The notes beneath the pieces were generated by a model. The model had not been told where the DNA came from and searched no databases. It was given only the letters and a program-made list of their open reading frames with translations. 64,000 bases of DNA, from assembly GCA_030142905.1 (NCBI GenBank), contig JASJOG010000288.1:248001-312000 (forward strand), given 5' to 3'. Below are positions 1 to 11,255 of the stretch, one piece after another. A program made the position numbers and the translations under genes. Each line of letters opens with the position of its first letter. The stretch's first letter is position 1. The stretch is from Heliopora coerulea (taxonomy: Eukaryota; Cnidaria; Anthozoa; Scleralcyonacea; Helioporidae).

Positions 1-135
1 AACACCTGGGAAATTTGCACCCATACTCTGGGTTATGTTTCCCCAAAGTCATTGCACCTTGTTTCACCATGGGTAGCACTGCAAAATAGTCCCCCTAAAC
101 CAAATCCCATCAATATTTTATGTACTGATCTGCAT
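1..135 (-). pseudogene. Decayed Polinton small glycine-rich protein (start of gene, cut by window)
   Basis: Read on the minus strand, shifted frames give a Gly/Leu-rich stretch (GLGGLF) followed by VKQGAMTLGK. From memory this resembles the small hydrophobic, basic protein that follows a capsid-type gene in many metazoan Polintons. The reading needs a frame change and runs off the left edge. Its position directly after the capsid-type remnant at 140-695 supports the call, but the similarity is short and unchecked. Confidence 0.3.
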
Positions 136-139
136 GTTT

Positions 140-695
140 CTTGGACATATTCCTTTTGTTCATGTAAAGTAGGGTGAATTTTGCAGTCTTATATGAAGCT
201 TTGTCAACATCTTTCAACATTCAAATGGTACAGTTTTTTTTAGTGTCATCTCTTAAAATAATCTCTATATCTCCAAGAATTTTTGTTTGGAATTGTACGT
301 TCAAGTTATCATGTCACCCATTTTTCATTCAATAGCAATAGTTTGCAACAAATTTGCATTGGTATCTCCAACTACATGTGGTTCCACAACATCACAGCAA
401 ACATAAATTTAACTCAGCCTGAGTACCATCTGCAACATAAGGGCTCACTGTCTTTTTTCCAATCTTCAATTCCTTCCTACCAAATCCAAAACCAATAAAT
501 TTTACCAGTTAGAACAAGCTAGTAACCCTTTTTTAAGTGAACAGTAATTTTTATGGGTGTTTTTTGCTAAAGCTTTATTCAGAGATTCAATAAGATCCTT
601 AATGGTCTCATAATACCCATAGACATCAATAAATGTTTGAAAAATATAACCATCCCTACTATAGTATTTGTGGTTATCTCTACCTGCATATTATA
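140..695 (-). pseudogene. Decayed Polinton minor capsid-like protein
   Basis: On the minus strand the readable segments are YGYYETIKDLIESLNKAL near 560-620, then IYVCCDVVEPHVVGD near 345-395, then IEIILRDDT and TVPFEC near 215-275, and finally TKLHIRLQN. This order matches a beta-rich protein common in animal Polintons. I take it for a candidate minor capsid protein; that function is an inference. At least five stops and two frameshifts break it. It lies downstream of polymerase and integrase remnants on the same strand, so it belongs to the decayed Polinton that covers 1-11.7 kb. Confidence 0.45.
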
Positions 696-2326
696 CCACA
701 TGTGAGGATGAGTCACTAAATACAATCCAAGTTCCCACTCACCAAAGTAGTATAGCATATGGGGATATCAGCCTACTTTTCCACCATGTCAATCTTTTTT
801 TGGCACTGATTGCCCCCCAGATATTGGCATAAACCCAAAAACACCCTTGCAACCTCTTGCACAGTTGGTAGTACAAGACCATTTTTTGCAGGGAATGGCA
901 AAAACCATAAGTCCCCCAAAAATGGACTGAATCACTAAAGCCATTTTTTCTGTAAACTATACAGAGAAAAATGTTTATATGGTTCAAAAAGTTGGTTTCT
1001 TGTTATGATTCTACTTAGAATCCTATTTCAGGGTAATGTGCTTGGTAAAACAAGAAGTCTGTGATATAAAACAAAGGAACTTTCCACCTGAAATGTGTCA
1101 TCAAGATCATGAACACTCATATGACAGGAAGTTGTCTATAAATATGATTTTGGGAGGCTTGATTTTTCAGTTTGACCTTTAAGATGGCTGAGAGCAAAGC
1201 TGGTTTATCTGATTTAGAAGATATGTACAACACTGGCAGTGGATATGGGGATCATAGATGGGTTTTGCCATCAATGTGTGGCATTTGGATGCAGTGAGAT
1301 TATGCTGTGGATTTTCTTAATGACAAGAAACCCAGATGAAGCGAAACCATGCTCAAAGATTGGTCTGATACATATGGGTCTCCAAACATCCCACAATTGT
1401 TATTTGAAATGTCTATGGAACCAAAGTGAAAGAAGAGATCAGCGACTTCGGTTGCATGCAATGCTGTTTCACATATCAACAAAATGAAAGAGAATTTTAT
1501 TTGAGGGGAGAGGGTGCATACTGATGTTCCAAGTGTATTTCCAGAAGGTCAAGTCTCCTCAGCTGAATACAAAGAGTATATCAAATGCTGTAATAACAGC
1601 TTTAAGACTGTTAAAAAATATGTTACTCAAAATGCATTTATGTATGAAACATGGATCAGTTTCAAGAAAAGATGTTTGAATGAGTTTCTGGCAGCTTCAA
1701 TGACTGGGCAACTCGATGTGTAAAGTTAAACAGATATGAGCACAACAATTTAGAAAATTTTACAAGCTTTTCTCTTCTTGTAAGGTGTTGAGATGTAAGT
1801 TACCGTTTTTATGGCTTGATAAGCACGGCTCAACTTCAAGAGGAAGCATTACCTTGGACACATGAAGTAAACTGTAGTTGTATCACTGGTGAAATGTAAT
1901 TACAACGGAAAAAATTCTATGACCGGGGATCAAAACACTTGGAACCATTGCAGCCTGAAGATGCTATCAGGATGCACCAGCCAGGGAACAAGGACTGGTC
2001 ACTGGGACGCTGTGTTCAAGCTGCAGGTGAACATCACTATGATGTTGAGGTGGAAGGTCATAAGTACTGTCAAAATCAACGTGACCTACAAACAATGCCA
2101 TAGAGATAATCTATAGATGAAAGCCAGATATGAGTGGAAATGCCGAGGAAGCAACCAGGCTGGATGGAGGACTACCAAATGGATAAGTAGTTGCCTAACA
2201 TGGAAATATCACCATTGTTTTTTTGGGTTTGTTTTTTTTTTTTTTTTTAAACAAGAGAGGATGTGACAATATCCAGTCTGGTGACACATCTAGTCAGACC
2301 ACTAGGTGAACCAATAAGATCTGAGT
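696..2326. other. No recognisable gene
   Basis: A minus-strand open stretch at 739-987 and plus-strand open stretches near 1190-1720 and 1889-2116 look faintly coding but match nothing I know. A 20-base T run lies at about 2231-2248. The stretch sits between two Polinton fragments and probably contains further decayed Polinton genes. Confidence 0.4.
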
Positions 2327-2960
2327 TTATGATGTAAGCAAAGTCAGATTTTTTGTGATTGGAAGGCACGAACAATGGGCAGCATGGCTGAGCAAAGTAG
2401 GGAAGTGTTGATATTCAGTTTCTAATAAAAGTGACTTCTCTTTATATACCAGAGTATCGTTACAGTAATCATATGGATAAACACCTTTTTGTTTCATTAA
2501 TTTGAGTTTCTGGCCTTGGAAGACTTTCGATATGTATTTGAATTTGCCTTCCGGAAGGTTGTTGACTAGTTTCTCTAAACTACTGCTCATAAACTGAAAA
2601 GAGTCGACGAACACTAACCCATCCAACATAAAAGCCATGTACTTTTCTATGTTATTTGGGATCACATTAATATTCAATTCTTCTTGATAGGTGGTGTCTA
2701 TTTTACCAATTTCTCGCATTATAGAATGGCTATCATAGCCCCTTAAATAGTGGAATATAACTCGAATTTTTCTATTGAACTTTAATTCAAGGTTACATTC
2801 TTGATGAGCTGAGCCCCTGTATTTCCCACTGATATGAGAGTGGTCTCTTACCCTAATGTTTTTCTGAGTATATTCTCTTTGACATATAACATTTCTGCAC
2901 TGTCATGGAGTTTTGCTTGTCTTCTTTTGTCATAATAGCGCTGGTATAATAGACACCATA
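2327..2960 (-). pseudogene. polB: Decayed Polinton DNA polymerase B, exonuclease part
   Basis: Protein-primed family B polymerase fragment. Reading leftward it shows a linker with MTKEDKQN, the GKYRGSAHQECN zinc-ribbon-like block near 2775-2815, and the Exo II motif as FHYLRGYDSH near 2715-2750. A conserved block follows that reads FVDSFQFMSSSLEKLVNNL and KQKGVYPYDY. The same blocks occur in the same order in the better copy at 59.7-63.7 kb, for example FIDSFKFMQSGLGNLVKNL. It is broken by several frameshifts and ends near 2330 without the polymerase palm motifs. The Exo I part of the same gene lies at 6039-6795. Confidence 0.8.
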
Positions 2961-4129
2961 CAAAGATTGCTTTTTGTACTGGATTACCTCAACCCAATCT
3001 GATAGTGAAATACCACATTTCAGTTTGCACTTACACTGTACTCCTTTGCTTGGTCAAGAAAATATCACACATTTGTTGCCAAATAAATGACGAGTAAGGA
3101 CTAGACAGTGAGATTGAACTTGTTTTCGAGTCAGTGAAGTCATTCCCAAAGCCTTTGCACAGGATTCAGGCAGTTCCATGGCAAGGAAACATTCTGGATT
3201 ACTTTTTATATAACCTTCACAGTGGAGTGGTGGAGCTCAAACCCCAATCCGATATGCAAGTAATTTGATATAGTATAACTGGGGCCTAAGAAACAAAATT
3301 CCCAATTCTTACCTGTACACTGGTGCCAGTAAATCGTTATAATTTATTTCCAATCAATAACGGATTTTATCTGACAAAACCGTTCCATTTCTTAATATAA
3401 ATGTTCAGTGTTCATTATAAGTTGATAATGAAATGAACTTCCACAGTGGCAATCAAGTTTGCTTTGAACATTGTTTGCAATCTGTGATATTCGAAGATAG
3501 GTAAGTCTGCGTGCATGTTTGGCAAAAGCTGAATAACCCAGATGAACATAACATCTGCCTTGCCCTGCTTGCTGTTTACTATTTCAAAGAAGATCACTTC
3601 CTTTTTTCACAATTCTGTAACATGTGGTAATTCAACCCCAGAAACTTCTTTGGCAGCTACTGGATTATCTGATTTGACTGACTGAAGTGGTAACAGCTTG
3701 CAAAAACGATATAATTATCAAACAATTTGCATGGCCCACTGAAAGCAGAATGGTGGTTGTACAACAACAGAAAATTGTTCTGTGAACTATGCTCTGATTA
3801 CTTTAACTACATTGATACTGGTTGGAAAGACAACAAATTTCCCCAAGAGTAATCTACTTTGTAGTGTCAGTGCTGTTCACATACAGAAGTACACATTGAA
3901 AACTCATTCGCATTGGTATGAACTGGAAGTTGAAGGGTGAGAGATTGATTAGAACACAAACATTTTCAAAGCAACCCATTATCTTGCTAAAACTGATCAA
4001 TCATACAAGCCATTTCCACGTCACTTATGACATGTACAATCATGTGTCAATGTGGATTCAAATTATTTTAACCATCATGGCTAGTATAAGTGGAGAACAA
4101 CTGGTACAAGATGCAAAATTTATCAATGA
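2961..4129. other. Sequence inserted in the old polymerase gene; no clear gene
   Basis: This stretch separates two halves of one decayed polymerase gene, so it arrived by insertion or was joined by rearrangement. Open stretches at 3415-3597 (-) and 3918-4136 (+) resemble no family I recognise, although the second leads into the weak hAT-like relic that follows. Confidence 0.35.
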
Positions 4130-4860
4130 AGCATGATTTGTTGCATGTCTCACTGATGGTTCTGCTTCAAAAGCAGATCAGGATGAAGAGTTGCTGTTTT
4201 TAAGAGCTGTTGACCAAACCACCAGTAACTTTGAATTTTTTTTTTCACAATTCTCAAAATATGATGTGGTATTAAGGGATTCCTGATTCATCTATGTTCT
4301 AGGTAAACCAAAGGTGATATTTGGTGGTCTCATTGACTGCAACAAAGAATTTAATTACTTGGCCATGTACCAGTATTTGGAGAAAAAAAACTCTTTCATC
4401 GATAGAAAATACAGATGCAACCATAGTAAGTGACAAAGCCAACCAATATTTTATGCAAAACTGTAAACTTGAACACAAATAGTACCTCTGTAATGTCTTC
4501 GGAGAATAGAGGATTAAATGGTGAATTTAAATACCAACAGGCTATGATGGCAGATGTAAGTACTGATAGTGTACCTATTCATTATAGTGAATTTGTCAAC
4601 CATTTAGGCGAGTTAATATTAGTTGATTTCTCTAAAAGTGATCCTTATTTAAAGGATTTTGATGATACTTGCCTAGAAATACTGCAGTTCTTTTATAACT
4701 CTCACAAGCGTAGAAGGCAATCAGAAGCACTACGTGAGGGACAGTTAGGAAGGGCTAGTCATGTTAGGTGGGTAGCATCATGTCAGATGTTCTGTTCCTT
4801 ATTCTTGAAATGTTATCCACAGTCTCGAGCAAAAGCTGTTGGCATAAGTAACAAATAATT
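4130..4860 (+). pseudogene. Possible hAT-like transposase relic
   Basis: In the plus direction, pieces in different frames read LTDGSASKADQDEELLFLRAV and, further on, VIFGGLIDCNKEFNYLAMYQYL. Near 4700-4790 another piece reads FYNSHKRRRQ followed by HVRWVASCQMF. The first piece resembles the catalytic aspartate region of hAT transposases related to ZNF862, where the pattern is S/TDGSTD, then E, then Y-R. The last resembles the conserved RW segment of the same group. Stops and frameshifts are frequent. It probably inserted into the decayed Polinton polymerase gene. The family call is tentative. Confidence 0.35.
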
Positions 4861-6038
4861 GGATTCTCGATATGTTTTCTTCCTAGCATTTCTCACTGAT
4901 CTCACTACACACACTGGTTAATTTCTTTTGACCTTACAGTCAGAGCATTCCCTTACATGTTTGTTTCAGTCCCACTGTGATTGGTATTTAGTGTTTGAAA
5001 CAAATGTGTGACACAGAAGATTTTTCTGGTGATGGCTCAGCTACTAACTTTAGAAATTTAATCAAGGACCACACAAACTAATGGAAAGATATATGTGATA
5101 AGACTTGAATTGTCTCTCCATACTGGCTCTGTCACACACAATATTATATGTAAGTTAACCAGTGTTCTAGATACACCGACTGATGTACTGATTCTTAAAA
5201 GGTTTTGTATATATGAACAAGAGCCAGTGAAGTATTTTGACATCTTTCACTTGAACACCTGGACAGTTGTTGGTATGTCAGCTTCCAAAGCTGGTGCTAA
5301 GCACCAGGCTACATCCGTCTTTGTAAGAGTAATACTACTCTAAATGAGAGGTCAGATACTGACAGGGGTGAATCTCCAGATGACAACAGTCAACAAACCA
5401 ATGAGGATATCATCAGAGACTTTGCAAATGAGAAGTTTGGTCAGCTGGTTAATTACATGTTTAAGCATCACATTATTACTGATGATAAGACAAAAGCTTT
5501 TACACATTGGCTTAAGTACAAGCTACTAGTTGTGAAAATACTACAAAACTACAACAGAGTTGACAGGAGTGCAGTATTTGATATCCTAACACAGATGGTG
5601 AAGGCAAAGAACTGTGAAATTTCTGGAGTTCTATTACTGCTTGCATATATGCTAACCTTTAGCCTATCCCAAGGCTCTTGCAAAAGAAGAAACAATCACA
5701 GGGATAAGATAGTCAATGAAAATAGAACAAGGTTATCTACTGTTCATATAACGAGGGTGTGCCTAGAGAGTTCTGAATGTTCATCATTCAATCTAGCTCA
5801 GACAATTAAATTCTTTTTTGTTACTTGCAGAGGCAGTCGCCATCTTAGGGGCCACCAAGCATGGAAGAAAAAGAAAACAGTTCATTAAACACTGTAGCAC
5901 CAACTAACATGGCAGATTTAATAAGATGGGATGTTGAGAGCGTAGCCCTGTATGATGACGAGTGAAGTTTCTTTGTGCATTATCTTTTATGCAACTGTAA
6001 AATATACAAATTATTTCGGTTTCATTAAAAATAACAAG
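4861..6038. other. No recognisable gene
   Basis: Short plus-strand open stretches at 5095-5343 and 5457-5888 may be further decayed transposase. I see no motif that identifies them and no terminal inverted repeats. Confidence 0.35.
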
Positions 6039-6795
6039 CTACACCGATATTCTTCTCAGCTTGCTACTCTGTGTATTGATTTTAAGTTTTTCTAAACGCT
6101 TGATGACTATGCTGGTAAAAACAGGCATGGTAAAAGCAGGGCTTGAAAATTTTGTATTTTTACGGACACATTGTGCCTCCAGTGGTTTTGGGATTTTTCC
6201 ATTCAAGTTCATCAAGCATATTTTCCATAAATTTATAAACAGCTTTACTGTACTTGTCATTGTAACAACATACAACTTTATAGCTACAGAAGCAATCTTT
6301 ATGCTTCTGATAAGCATTGGCATCATTTGGTTGACACCCATCAATTTTCTGTGTGATGGCTTTGAAATCAGCATAAATGATGAATGACACTTTTAACTGT
6401 TTGTAAAAGTTTTCAACTTTTACTTTGAAGCCTTCTTCAGGCATTCCAATACCTTTGTTGGCCATTTATGTACAGACATACTTTTTTGTGATTATTTAAG
6501 ACCCTTTCAGAACTGAAGTAGTGCAGGCAACTCGTACAAAAGTGTTCAAATAACAGTTCATTAAAGTCACTTATCAGAACAAAGTGTGATTTATTTGACT
6601 GAGTTAATATCAATAATTCCATGTGGTCTTTGAAACTCTCTTTACTGAAGTAGATGGGATAAAATTGATGTTCTTCATAACCAGATCTCATCTGAGTCTG
6701 GTTCCACACAATTGGGCACATCTGGTTTTATTTTGTTAGCTAGATTCCATTATTTGATCTGAGAGGTTCTTGAATTTTTCCACATCTCAGGGTGT
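6039..6795 (-). pseudogene. polB: Decayed Polinton DNA polymerase B, N-terminal and Exo I part
   Basis: Reading leftward from 6795, DVEKFKNLSDQI leads into YEEHQFYPIYFSKE and then SHFVLISDFNELL. A C-x2-C...H zinc-finger-like segment (CTSCLHYFSSERVLNNHKKVC) and the Exo I motif FIIYADFKAI near 6375 follow. The same blocks are visible at 60.7-61.15 kb in the second Polinton, where Exo I reads FVIYADFEC. In this copy the second acidic Exo I residue is replaced by Lys, so the exonuclease would be dead even without the frameshifts near 6450 and 6170. The Exo II part lies 3 kb further left. Confidence 0.8.
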
Positions 6796-7429
6796 CAAGC
6801 AGCATCCAGGGTCCAAAAAATAGGAAAAAAATGGGATATTTCACGAGTTGTACACACAACATATCAACTCCCCATGCACCCTTATGATTTCCAGTATCAC
6901 CAGTTCACTCACAAAACTCGAAACATGAAACTTGAATCAGCTTCACAAATGTTGTTTACCATATTTAATGTAGTTTTTGTTTCCAGAAAAGTAACCAAAT
7001 TAGCTAACCAGTTGTATAACAGTCATCTCTTTAACACATGGAAACTATGTTTCAAATACAACAGTATGATTTTTCGTTAGCTTCTCTAATTCAGCTTCTC
7101 AACACTTTATTAAGGTTTCCCGAAACTCAACTTAGCTCGATCTTTGTTGAAATCAACAAAACAATAGAGAGATCACAAATTAATCTCTATTTAGCTGTTA
7201 GAAAAATGAAGAAATGGCCTCTCTTTGGCACACTGGAGCAGATAAAGTAAACGACAGTCATAAGTCATTATGTGTTAATACTAAGTTTTCTTTTTTGTTT
7301 TCCTGAAGATTTTACTTTGCCTACTCAGAGTAGGAGCTTTGTTTTCTGGAAACTTAATCCTGAGGTAAGGCTCTTTCAATAAGTTGTATGCATTTAACAG
7401 TCAATACTCTTTGCTCTCTCTAGATTTAC
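6796..7429. other. No recognisable gene
   Basis: The stretch lies between polymerase and other Polinton remnants. A small plus-strand open stretch at 6874-7080 has no recognisable motif. Confidence 0.35.
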
Positions 7430-7930
7430 TTTGGCTGATCTGCAGCACTGGAACAAGTTGAATCTGCAAGTTTCTTAGTTCCATCACTTAATAGTTTGTT
7501 GGCAGCATCAATGTCGTTGAATGCTTTCTTCTCATCCCTCTTCTTTGTTTCAAGTGAAGTGCATGGACATATCTCTAGTTATGGGTATATTTTCTGGATT
7601 CAACTGTTGGAGATCGTAAAATCTCACTGCTCCTTCCACTGCTCTCAGACCTATAATGGTTCTCTCTCCAAAAGGGTTACATTCCTTTGTCACAATGCAT
7701 GCATTTACAGATAGACTCCTCTACAATTCATGACTTTGGGAAGTGCTGTGTATTTAGGGCTTCCATTGCTGGATTTGTAACAGAACACAGCTCTCCAAAA
7801 GTGATTCGTTCTTTGTTCTGCATCTATCTGTGCAATGGTTTCATCAAATGAATACACTCTCCACTTGTCATGAACATCCGATTCTGGCTTTAGTCTCCTT
7901 GCCAAGGTTTCTATGGTTCTTTTCTGAGGG
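7430..7930 (-). pseudogene. Unidentified coding-like remnant, probably Polinton
   Basis: Read on the minus strand, an open stretch at 7705-7905 (KWRVYSFDETIAQIDAEQRT) continues after a stop in another frame. Near 7640-7690 a segment reads ECNPFGERTIIGLRAVEGAV, and near 7430-7520 another reads FNDIDAANKLLSDGTKKLAD. Amino-acid composition looks coding. I do not recognise the family and find no counterpart in the second Polinton here. Its place between the membrane-protein homologue and polymerase remnants suggests a gene of the same element. Confidence 0.35.
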
Positions 7931-8008
7931 TTGAGCCATCTATTTTCCTACCGTCTCTCCTGTGGAAGATAACTATATTTCTAATTACTTCAAATAGCCT
8001 TTTAATCT

Positions 8009-9010
8009 TCATGTATTATCAGAAATTTTATTTCCTTCTTTGTTTATACTGATTGTATATGAAGCAAGGAAATGCAAAAGCCAAGCAGGACCTTTAGCTT
8101 CCTGAGAGATAGCTTGTGCTACAATGTTAAGTAATAGTGCTAATAATGGGCCTGGTTTCTTAACTAAATTATCAACTGCTTTAGCAAACTTTGATGTGGG
8201 CTGTGCTCCAGAGATAATTACTTTTCTAGTTGAGACTGTTATAGTCATGATTATCCCAGCTGTGGAAATGCTCAAAGCACTGGGTCCTGTTTATGTCTCC
8301 TTTCTCTTTTGCTTGTTATAATCCTCAGAACCGTCCCTGAAGTTCTATATATTTCACATTTAACTCTGTAATTCCCTCTCTAGTCTTATTGATGGCATCT
8401 TCAAAGTAATCTGCCTGAAGCCTTAGAGCTGCATTGTCTCCAGTTCTAAATTCTGATAATATACAATTGGAAGGATTAAGAACACCTTTCAACTCTTGGT
8501 TTTCATTATCCAACAAGCTGGGTGTACTTCAGTGTGGGAAATCTTATGGATTTATCTGTGGTTTGTCTATGCTTTGTTTGTTCTTTTCTTGCTACATACG
8601 AGTCCATTTTTTCCCAACTTCAGGATTAATCTTGGCCTCTTAAGAAAATCACCATTCATGCCTTTTACCTTAAGCAATATTAAACCACTGTCATGGGCAA
8701 ACGCCCAATTAATGGATTTCTCTTCTTGCACTTCATCAGCTGCTTAATTTTCCACTATACATTTATATAATATGTCTTTCTTCTATTTCTTGGGTTCCAC
8801 AAAATGATAAATTAAAGGCATTGTCACTTAGATCTCTATAACCATTTTGAGATTCTATTAACTCAGTCGCAGGTAAATTGACATTTCCCCTTATAGCAAC
8901 AGTCTTTCCATCATTGCTATCATCTATTCTGTCTAGTCTACTTTGAATAAAGTCGACCATATCTTTGATGGTATAGAATTGGACTCTAACCTCATCTGGC
9001 ATTGGTTTTT
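8009..9010 (-). pseudogene. Decayed homologue of the Polinton acidic/membrane protein
   Basis: Three open pieces on the minus strand (8763-9002, 8325-8516, 8009-8275) follow in order the protein at 50431-51742. The leftmost reads STAGIIMTITVSTRK, then ALLLNIVAQAISQEAKGPAWL; the better copy reads SVAGIITAIVIRARN, then SAVLNLISQILSWGAKGIAFL. Hydrophobic segments suggest membrane insertion. Function is unknown. As in the better copy it lies immediately downstream of integrase on the same strand, which supports the pairing of these two genes as an old feature of these Polintons. Stops and frameshifts break it. Confidence 0.6.
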
Positions 9011-9035
9011 CTGAAAGTCATACTTACTATTTAAA

Positions 9036-9281
9036 CTATCAAAAAGATTTTTTAATTCATCACAATCCATGTCTTCATACTTGGGTTTTCTCCTACATCT
9101 CCCATTTTGAGATCATCAAAAGCTTCAGCCATATTCTGTATATCACTTTTGGGTATCCATGAATTGTGTTTATTATCATTTCCTACCCATTTTACTAGAA
9201 CTATTCTCTTTCTTATCCACACTAGATATCTCACTTTCATGGAACTTATCTATTATTGGCTCACCTTCAAAGTCTGCCAAT
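9036..9281 (-). pseudogene. INT: Polinton integrase remnant, C-terminal chromodomain
   Basis: The minus strand reads FEGEPIIDKFHESEISSVDK, then VLVKWVGNDNKHNSWIPKSDIQN, which is a chromodomain with the aromatic W-W spacing. The better integrase at 51743-52876 reads KWLGYDNKHNSW at the same place. In Polintons this C-terminal module helps choose insertion sites. The gene is interrupted at its upstream end by the Penelope-like insertion at 9295-11284; the reading resumes at 11285 with the residues expected just before this segment. Two frameshifts lie within the fragment. Confidence 0.8.
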
Positions 9282-9294
9282 TCATATATGTTAG

Positions 9295-9685
9295 TATAAA
9301 ATAAAACATATTCCAAAGAATAAAGTCATCTTGAGAACTCAAGATGTGAGTCAATGCAAGAAAAACTATTGTTGAAACTGTGATATTTCGACTTTATTCC
9401 AAAGTCATCTTCAGACAGAATGATAATTACAAAAACATGCCAGAGTCTATATACAGGAGGTGTGATCACATCATCGAGACAGAATTAGGAAACACTACCG
9501 GTAATCCCTAATTTACATGCTGAGATGTTGAGATGCTAAGTGCTAATTAGAAGTTCTCACCACCATTAATAAAGCGGTTGAGCGTGAATAGAACAATTGG
9601 GCTAACTGATAACAAGTGTGCATAATATCTAATTAAAAAGGTTGAGTTCTTTGCTAGCTTTGAGCCCAGAATTAAGCTCAGGTTT
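9295..9685. repeat. Left arm of 391-bp inverted repeat (outer PLE)
   Basis: The segment is the near-perfect reverse complement of 10865-11255. It carries the 3' end of the PLE (end of the endonuclease ORF, 3'UTR and hammerhead motif) in minus orientation. The hammerhead core lies at 9382-9414 on the minus strand. Confidence 0.9.
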
Positions 9686-9689
9686 ATTA

Positions 9690-10124
9690 AACTTTTTTTT
9701 TTTTCGTGTTATTTATGACACGAAAAAAGTCTCCTATTTTATTTCTAACAAAGATAAAATTCCGGAAATGTCTCGCAATAATGTCGTCTATCAAATTACT
9801 TGTCCTGGCTGCAACAAAACATATATAGGTAAAACCGACCGTTGTCTTCACAAACGCCTTTCCGAACATTCTACTCAACATAACACCAATGCAGTTGCCC
9901 AACACTTTCTCGAATGTGAACACGCTCACTTCATTAATGACTTATACGATCAGTACGACCGACTAAATGACCTTCCCTTTTCTTCTAACACATCTACCTC
10001 CATTAAAAATTTAATCTCTAATAACTATAAAATTCTTTATACGAGTAAGTCCACTAACACCAATAAACTTCTAATAATTGAAGCACTCCACATTAAGTTT
10101 AATAAACCTGAGCTTGGCTATTGA
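9690..10124 (+). pseudogene. PLE GIY-YIG endonuclease domain
   Basis: C-terminal part of a Penelope-like ORF. The fold starts with KKVSYFISNKDK, then VVYQITCPGCNKTYIGKTDR (the GIY-YIG strand pair with the Cys pair of PLE endonucleases), then HKRLSEHS with the catalytic Arg and His region, and finally IIEALHIKFNKPEL with the catalytic Glu. In PLEs this nuclease nicks the target DNA. The 5' side joins a T run and the inverted arm, so no RT is attached. The 3' end is cut at FNKPEL by the inner insertion; the missing end of the frame (NSGLKASKELNLF and a stop) resumes at 10865. Confidence 0.85.
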
Positions 10125-10146
10125 TTTTCCGGGCAGAAAGCATAAT

Positions 10147-10863
10147 CGTAACAAAAAGATCAGAGCCCAGCTCAGAATTCTTAGGTGTATCGCCATAGTG
10201 AAATAGGCAAGTCAAAAAGTTTTAAAACATATTTACTGACTTTTCGTTGCCTCGTGCAACATCTTCAGAGTGTAGGTTTACAGGGATGAGAAGAAAAAAA
10301 CTATATATATGAATCTATAATTACATATTAGAATAATTAGATGGCTAACCAATAGAAAACTTGGAGACGTGACAGGAAGTGACATGCATACAGAAGAGGA
10401 AAGCATTAGAATAGAGAAAGAGGTGTGGAAGAGATATTTTCGTTGAGAGACGGTTTGTATTTGGAAATAAGTAAACTCTCGCGAATGAGGAGTTCAAAGT
10501 TAGAGGAAGACTTTGAACTCCTCATTCGTGAGAGTTTACTTATTTCCAAATACAAACTGTCTCTCAACGAAAATATCTCTTCCACACCTCTTTCTCTATT
10601 CTAATGCTTTCCTCTTCTGTATGCATGTCACTTCCTGTCACGTCTCCAAGTTTTCTATTGGTTAGCCGTCTAATTATTCTAATATGTAATTATAGATTCA
10701 TATATATAGTTTTTTTCTTCTCATCCCTGTAAACCTACACTCTGAAGATGTTGCACGAGGCAACGAAACGTCAGTAAATATGTTTTAAAACTTTTTGACT
10801 TGCCTATTTCACTATGGCGATACACCTAAGAATTCTGAGCTGGGCTCTGATCTTTTTGTTACG
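10147..10863. repeat. Giant palindrome, 354-bp arms with 9-bp spacer
   Basis: Arms at 10147-10500 and 10510-10863 are reverse complements with only a few differences, for example gcgaatg against cattcgt, and gaaaag against gaaacg in the ribozyme. The spacer is tagaggaag. Such a structure would form a long hairpin and is unstable to clone, so its presence suggests a young insertion. Confidence 0.92.
10742..10772 (+). ncRNA. Hammerhead ribozyme motif, inner PLE family
   Basis: The core ctgaaga is followed by a five-pair stem gttgc/gcaac with loop acgag, then gaaa and acgtc. This fits the hammerhead pattern CUGANGA, stem II, GAAA, a very short self-complementary stem III (acgu) and cleavage-site C. 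PLEs are known to carry such minimal hammerheads. The mirrored copy at 10238-10268 (-) reads gaaaagtc, which breaks stem III. Flanking stem I pairing was not verified. Confidence 0.7.
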
Positions 10864-10864
10864 A

Positions 10865-11255
10865 AAACCTGAGCTTAATTCTGGGCTCAAAGCTAGCAAA
10901 GAACTCAACCTTTTTAATTAGATATTATGCACACTTGTTATCAGTTAGCCCAATTGTTCTATTAACGCTCAACCGCTTTATTAATGGTGGTGAGAACTTC
11001 TAATTAGCACTTAGCATCTCAACATCTCAGCATGTAAATTAGGGATTACCGGTAGTGTTTCCTAATTCTGTCTCGATGATGTGATCACACCTCCTGTATA
11101 TAGACTCTGGCATGTTTTTGTAATTATCATTCTGTCTGAAGATGACTTTGGAATAAAGTCGAAATATCACAGTTTCAACAATAGTTTTTCTTGCATTGAC
11201 TTATATCTTGAGTTCTCAAGATGACTTTATTCTTCGGAATATGTTTTATTTTATA
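10865..11255. repeat. Right arm of 391-bp inverted repeat (outer PLE)
   Basis: Reverse complement of 9295-9685. In plus orientation it starts with the last codons of the PLE ORF (PELNSGLKASKELNLFN and a stop at about 10920), followed by 3'UTR and the hammerhead motif at 11136-11168. Confidence 0.9.
11136..11168 (+). ncRNA. Hammerhead ribozyme motif, outer PLE
   Basis: Core ctgaaga, stem II gacttt/aaagtc with loop ggaat, then gaaa and tatc. Stem III would be the self-complementary auau and the cleavage residue the following C. It lies in the 3'UTR of the PLE, with a mirrored copy at 9382-9414 on the minus strand. Family knowledge (PLE hammerheads) supports the call; activity is not shown. Confidence 0.75.

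Larger units (their letters stand above)
10116..10864. mobile_element. Inner PLE-derived palindromic insertion
   Basis: The insertion interrupts the endonuclease ORF of the outer PLE and is flanked by a 12-bp direct duplication, aaacctgagctt, at 10104-10115 and 10865-10876. It consists of 31 unpaired bases (10116-10146) followed by a giant palindrome, and has no coding part. Each arm contains a PLE-type hammerhead motif, so it is two 3' ends of a second PLE family joined head to head. The asymmetric unpaired end parallels the right end of the outer insertion. Confidence 0.85.

Noticed and set aside
6061..6387. A plus-strand membrane protein
   Set aside because: It is the antisense shadow of the decayed polymerase gene on the minus strand.
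9295..11255. Long terminal repeats of an LTR retrotransposon
   Set aside because: The repeats are inverted, not direct. They contain a hammerhead motif and flank a GIY-YIG domain, all typical of Penelope-like elements.
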